Source: UBA11524 sp964391995
GTDB lineage: Bacteria > Bacillota > Clostridia > Christensenellales > Aristaeellaceae
Direction of reading: 5' to 3'
Assembly: GCA_964391995.1 (NCBI GenBank)
Contig: CAYMOM010000118.1
Coordinates: 1-6,169, forward strand
DNA: 6,169 bases
Shown here: positions 4,490-6,169 of the stretch, one piece after another
How positions within the stretch are numbered: position 1 is the stretch's first letter
Layout of the letters: every line of letters starts with the position of its first letter
The notes under the pieces: generated by a model
The model's database searches: none
What the model saw: the letters and a program-made list of their open reading frames with translations, nothing else
Told to the model about the DNA's origin: nothing
Program-made: the position numbers and the translations under genes

Positions 4490-6085
4490 GATGAAGGCTC
4501 CGAGCCCAAGTGGGACGAGTACAACGAGCTGATTGCCGAGATTAAGGCTGCGACCGACTTTGTGGAGCGCGAAGCCCTCATGCATAAGGCTGAGGACATG
4601 CTGATGCAGACCTACGCTGTGATTCCGCTGTACTACTACAACGATATGTACATGCAGAAGTCCGCTGTGGAAGGCATCTACGCCAACCTGTTCCAGACTA
4701 AGTTCTTCCAGTATGCCACCAATGGCGACAAGGACACCCTGGCTGTGAACATCGCCTCCGAGCCGGATCACCTGGATCCCGCGCTGAACTCCTCTGTGGA
4801 CGGCGCCTGCCTGGCTGCTCTGAGCTTTGCTGGCCTGTACACCTATGATGCTACCGGCAACACCGTGCCCGCCTGCGCTGAGGGCTACACCGTCAGCGAA
4901 GATGGCCTGGTGTACACCTTCACCCTGAAGGATGGCCTGAAGTGGTCCGATGGCTCCGACCTGACCGCTGCCGACTTTGAATACGCCTGGAAGCGCGCTG
5001 CCGCTGCCGAGACCGGCGCCGACTACGCCTACATGTTCTCCGGCATCAAGGGCTACGGCGATGGCGAGCTGGCTGTGACTGCCTCCGAGGATGGCAAGCA
5101 GCTGGTGGTTGAGCTGAGCGCCCCCTGCGCCTACATGCTGGACCTGGCTGCCTTCCCCACCTTCTTCCCCGTGCCCAAGGCTGCCATCGAGGCTGCCAAT
5201 GTGGACGGCACCAACCCCGAAGCCTGGTGCAAGGAAGCCGGCTTCATTTCCAACGGCGCCTTCGTTTGCACCGAGTGGAAGCACAACGAATCCATGACCT
5301 ACACCAAGAACCCCAACTTCTACGATGCTGACAACGTGAAGCTGAACACCATCACCTTCATGCTCTCCGCTGACGACACCGCCATCTATGCCGCCTATCA
5401 GGCCGGTGACGTGGACTTCATCGACAGCGTTCCCACCGACATGGTGGCCAGCCTGATGAGCGACCCCGAGTTCCACCTGATCGACGCTCTGGGCACCTAC
5501 TACGCTGCCTTCAACGTGAAGAGCTCCCTGTTTGACGGCAAGACCGTGGAGCAGGCCAATGCCATGCGCGAAGCCTTCTCCAAGCTGATCGACCGTCAGT
5601 ACATCGTGGACACCGTGGCCCAGACCGGCCAGAAGGTGGCTACCTCCTACATTCCCGCTGGCATGATGGATGGCAACGGCGGCATCTTCAAGGCCAACGA
5701 TGATGCCTACACCTACCCTGTGAACGATGGCTACTATGCTGAGGATGTGGACGTGGAAGGCGCCATCGAGCTGCTGAAGGTTGCCGGCTTTGAGTTCGAC
5801 GACAACGGCATGCTGTCTGCCAACACCCCCATCAACATCGAGTACCTGACCAACGAAAGCTCCGGCCACATCGCCGCTGCCGAGTGCATGCAGCAGGACT
5901 TCGCCGCTGTGGGCATCAACATGACCATCCGCGTGTGCGACTGGAACGTGTTCCTGCAGGATCGTAAGGACGGCAACTTCGACTTCGCTCGCGAAGGCTG
6001 GATCGCCGACTTCAACGACCCCATCAACATGCTGGAAATGTGGATTACCGATTCCGGCAACAACGACTGCCAGTTCGGCCGCTAA
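4424..6085 (+). CDS. oppA: Oligopeptide-binding protein OppA, apparently circularly permuted
   Basis: This 553-aa extracellular binding protein captures peptides and hands them to OppBC. The order of parts is abnormal. After the signal peptide (1-22), residues about 29-97 match the usual C-terminal end of OppA. Only then comes the usual mature N-terminus (DTLAVNIASEP, about 104-114), followed by the normal domain order: the WSDGSDLTAADF segment at 174-185, VPKAAIE at 250-256, SNGAF at 276-280. The end, GWIADFNDP (525-533) to GNNDCQFGR (545-553), stops where the tail would start in E. coli OppA. All parts of the fold are present, so it is probably functional. Asp529 and Arg523 match E. coli Asp419 and Arg413, which bind the peptide ends, supporting peptide over nickel or other substrates. 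The mature part has eight cysteines, many for this family. AGGAGG at 4410-4415, 8 nt from the ATG, supports the start. Codon choice is strongly biased (ATC, CAC, TTC, GCT/GCC), suggesting high expression. Confidence 0.9.
   Translation: MKKLLALVLAMMMIMSCAAAIADEGSEPKWDEYNELIAEIKAATDFVEREALMHKAEDMLMQTYAVIPLYYYNDMYMQKSAVEGIYANLFQTKFFQYATNGDKDTLAVNIASEPDHLDPALNSSVDGACLAALSFAGLYTYDATGNTVPACAEGYTVSEDGLVYTFTLKDGLKWSDGSDLTAADFEYAWKRAAAAETGADYAYMFSGIKGYGDGELAVTASEDGKQLVVELSAPCAYMLDLAAFPTFFPVPKAAIEAANVDGTNPEAWCKEAGFISNGAFVCTEWKHNESMTYTKNPNFYDADNVKLNTITFMLSADDTAIYAAYQAGDVDFIDSVPTDMVASLMSDPEFHLIDALGTYYAAFNVKSSLFDGKTVEQANAMREAFSKLIDRQYIVDTVAQTGQKVATSYIPAGMMDGNGGIFKANDDAYTYPVNDGYYAEDVDVEGAIELLKVAGFEFDDNGMLSANTPINIEYLTNESSGHIAAAECMQQDFAAVGINMTIRVCDWNVFLQDRKDGNFDFAREGWIADFNDPINMLEMWITDSGNNDCQFGR
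4508..4714 (+). other. Relocated OppA C-terminal segment inside oppA
   Basis: Residues about 29-97 follow the pattern of an OppA C-terminus: an initial helix (YNELIAEIKAATD), a second (EREALMHKAEDMLMQT), the strand AVIPLYYY (65-72) and the closing MQKSAVEGIYANLF. From memory, the matching end of E. coli OppA reads FDSIMAETLKVTDEAQR, then IVPVYYYVNARLVKPWVGG, which aligns piece by piece. There it belongs to the end of domain III and the last part of domain I. In this gene it is joined to the normal N-terminus by a short TNGDK linker (99-103). Confidence 0.85.
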
Positions 6086-6169
6086 TTCAGACACAAAAAG
6101 AGGAGCCTGAGCAATAGACCGCCCCAGAATATACGGACTGCTGGGAAAAGGCCCCTATGTAAGAAAGTG
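6086..6169. other. Non-coding stretch after oppA, no terminator seen
   Basis: The 84 nt after the oppA stop contain no hairpin followed by a T-run on the + strand. One weak inverted repeat, CCCAG (6123-6127) with CTGGG (6141-6145), has a 13-nt loop. AGGAG at 6101-6105 looks like a ribosome binding site but no usable start codon follows at normal distance. The reading frame following the stop does not resemble an OppA tail. The operon message may continue beyond the window. Confidence 0.5.

Noticed and set aside
4424..6085. oppA as a C-terminally truncated pseudogene
   Set aside because: The missing C-terminal segment is present intact at the N-terminus, the frame is clean, and codon bias indicates a well-expressed gene.
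4385..6094. 569-aa open frame on the minus strand covering all of oppA
   Set aside because: It is a shadow of oppA: strong codon bias avoids TTA, CTA and TCA on the + strand, so no stops arise opposite. The product is low-complexity Gly/Val/His/Gln/Leu-rich with no recognisable domain.

Overview
The window carries a complete oligopeptide ABC importer operon on the + strand, in the order oppB-oppC-oppD-oppF-oppA: two permeases, two ATPases and a substrate-binding protein. The organism looks like a Gram-positive anaerobe of the Clostridia, probably an uncultured gut-type lineage. This is inferred from a strong GGAGG-type ribosome binding site before every gene, tight gene packing, GC-rich third codon positions, intrinsic terminators, and the Opp protein style. 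No sequence in the window fixes the genus.

Positions 1-83 hold two consecutive intrinsic-terminator hairpins that probably end transcription of a gene to the left. Positions 84-387 are non-coding. This stretch contains a perfect 14-bp inverted repeat (131-144 / 235-248) enclosing further hairpins, a plausible sigma-A-type promoter (290-318) and a strong 5'-UTR hairpin (354-370) directly before the oppB ribosome binding site. Spacings then are 14 nt (oppB-oppC), 6 nt (oppC-oppD), an 8-nt overlap (oppD-oppF) and 49 nt with a small hairpin (oppF-oppA). No terminator is visible in the 84 nt after oppA.

OppB and OppC form the membrane channel. OppD and OppF are the paired ATPases, both with complete nucleotide-binding motifs and a conserved four-cysteine C-terminal motif. 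OppA captures extracellular peptides and delivers them to the channel.

The most unusual feature is OppA itself, which appears to be a natural circular permutant. The roughly 70-residue segment that normally ends an OppA protein lies right after the signal peptide (residues about 29-97). It is followed by the normal OppA N-terminus, and the protein stops exactly where that tail would normally begin. The tail also seems to use slightly different codons from the rest of the gene. I know of no description of this arrangement, but I could not search for one.
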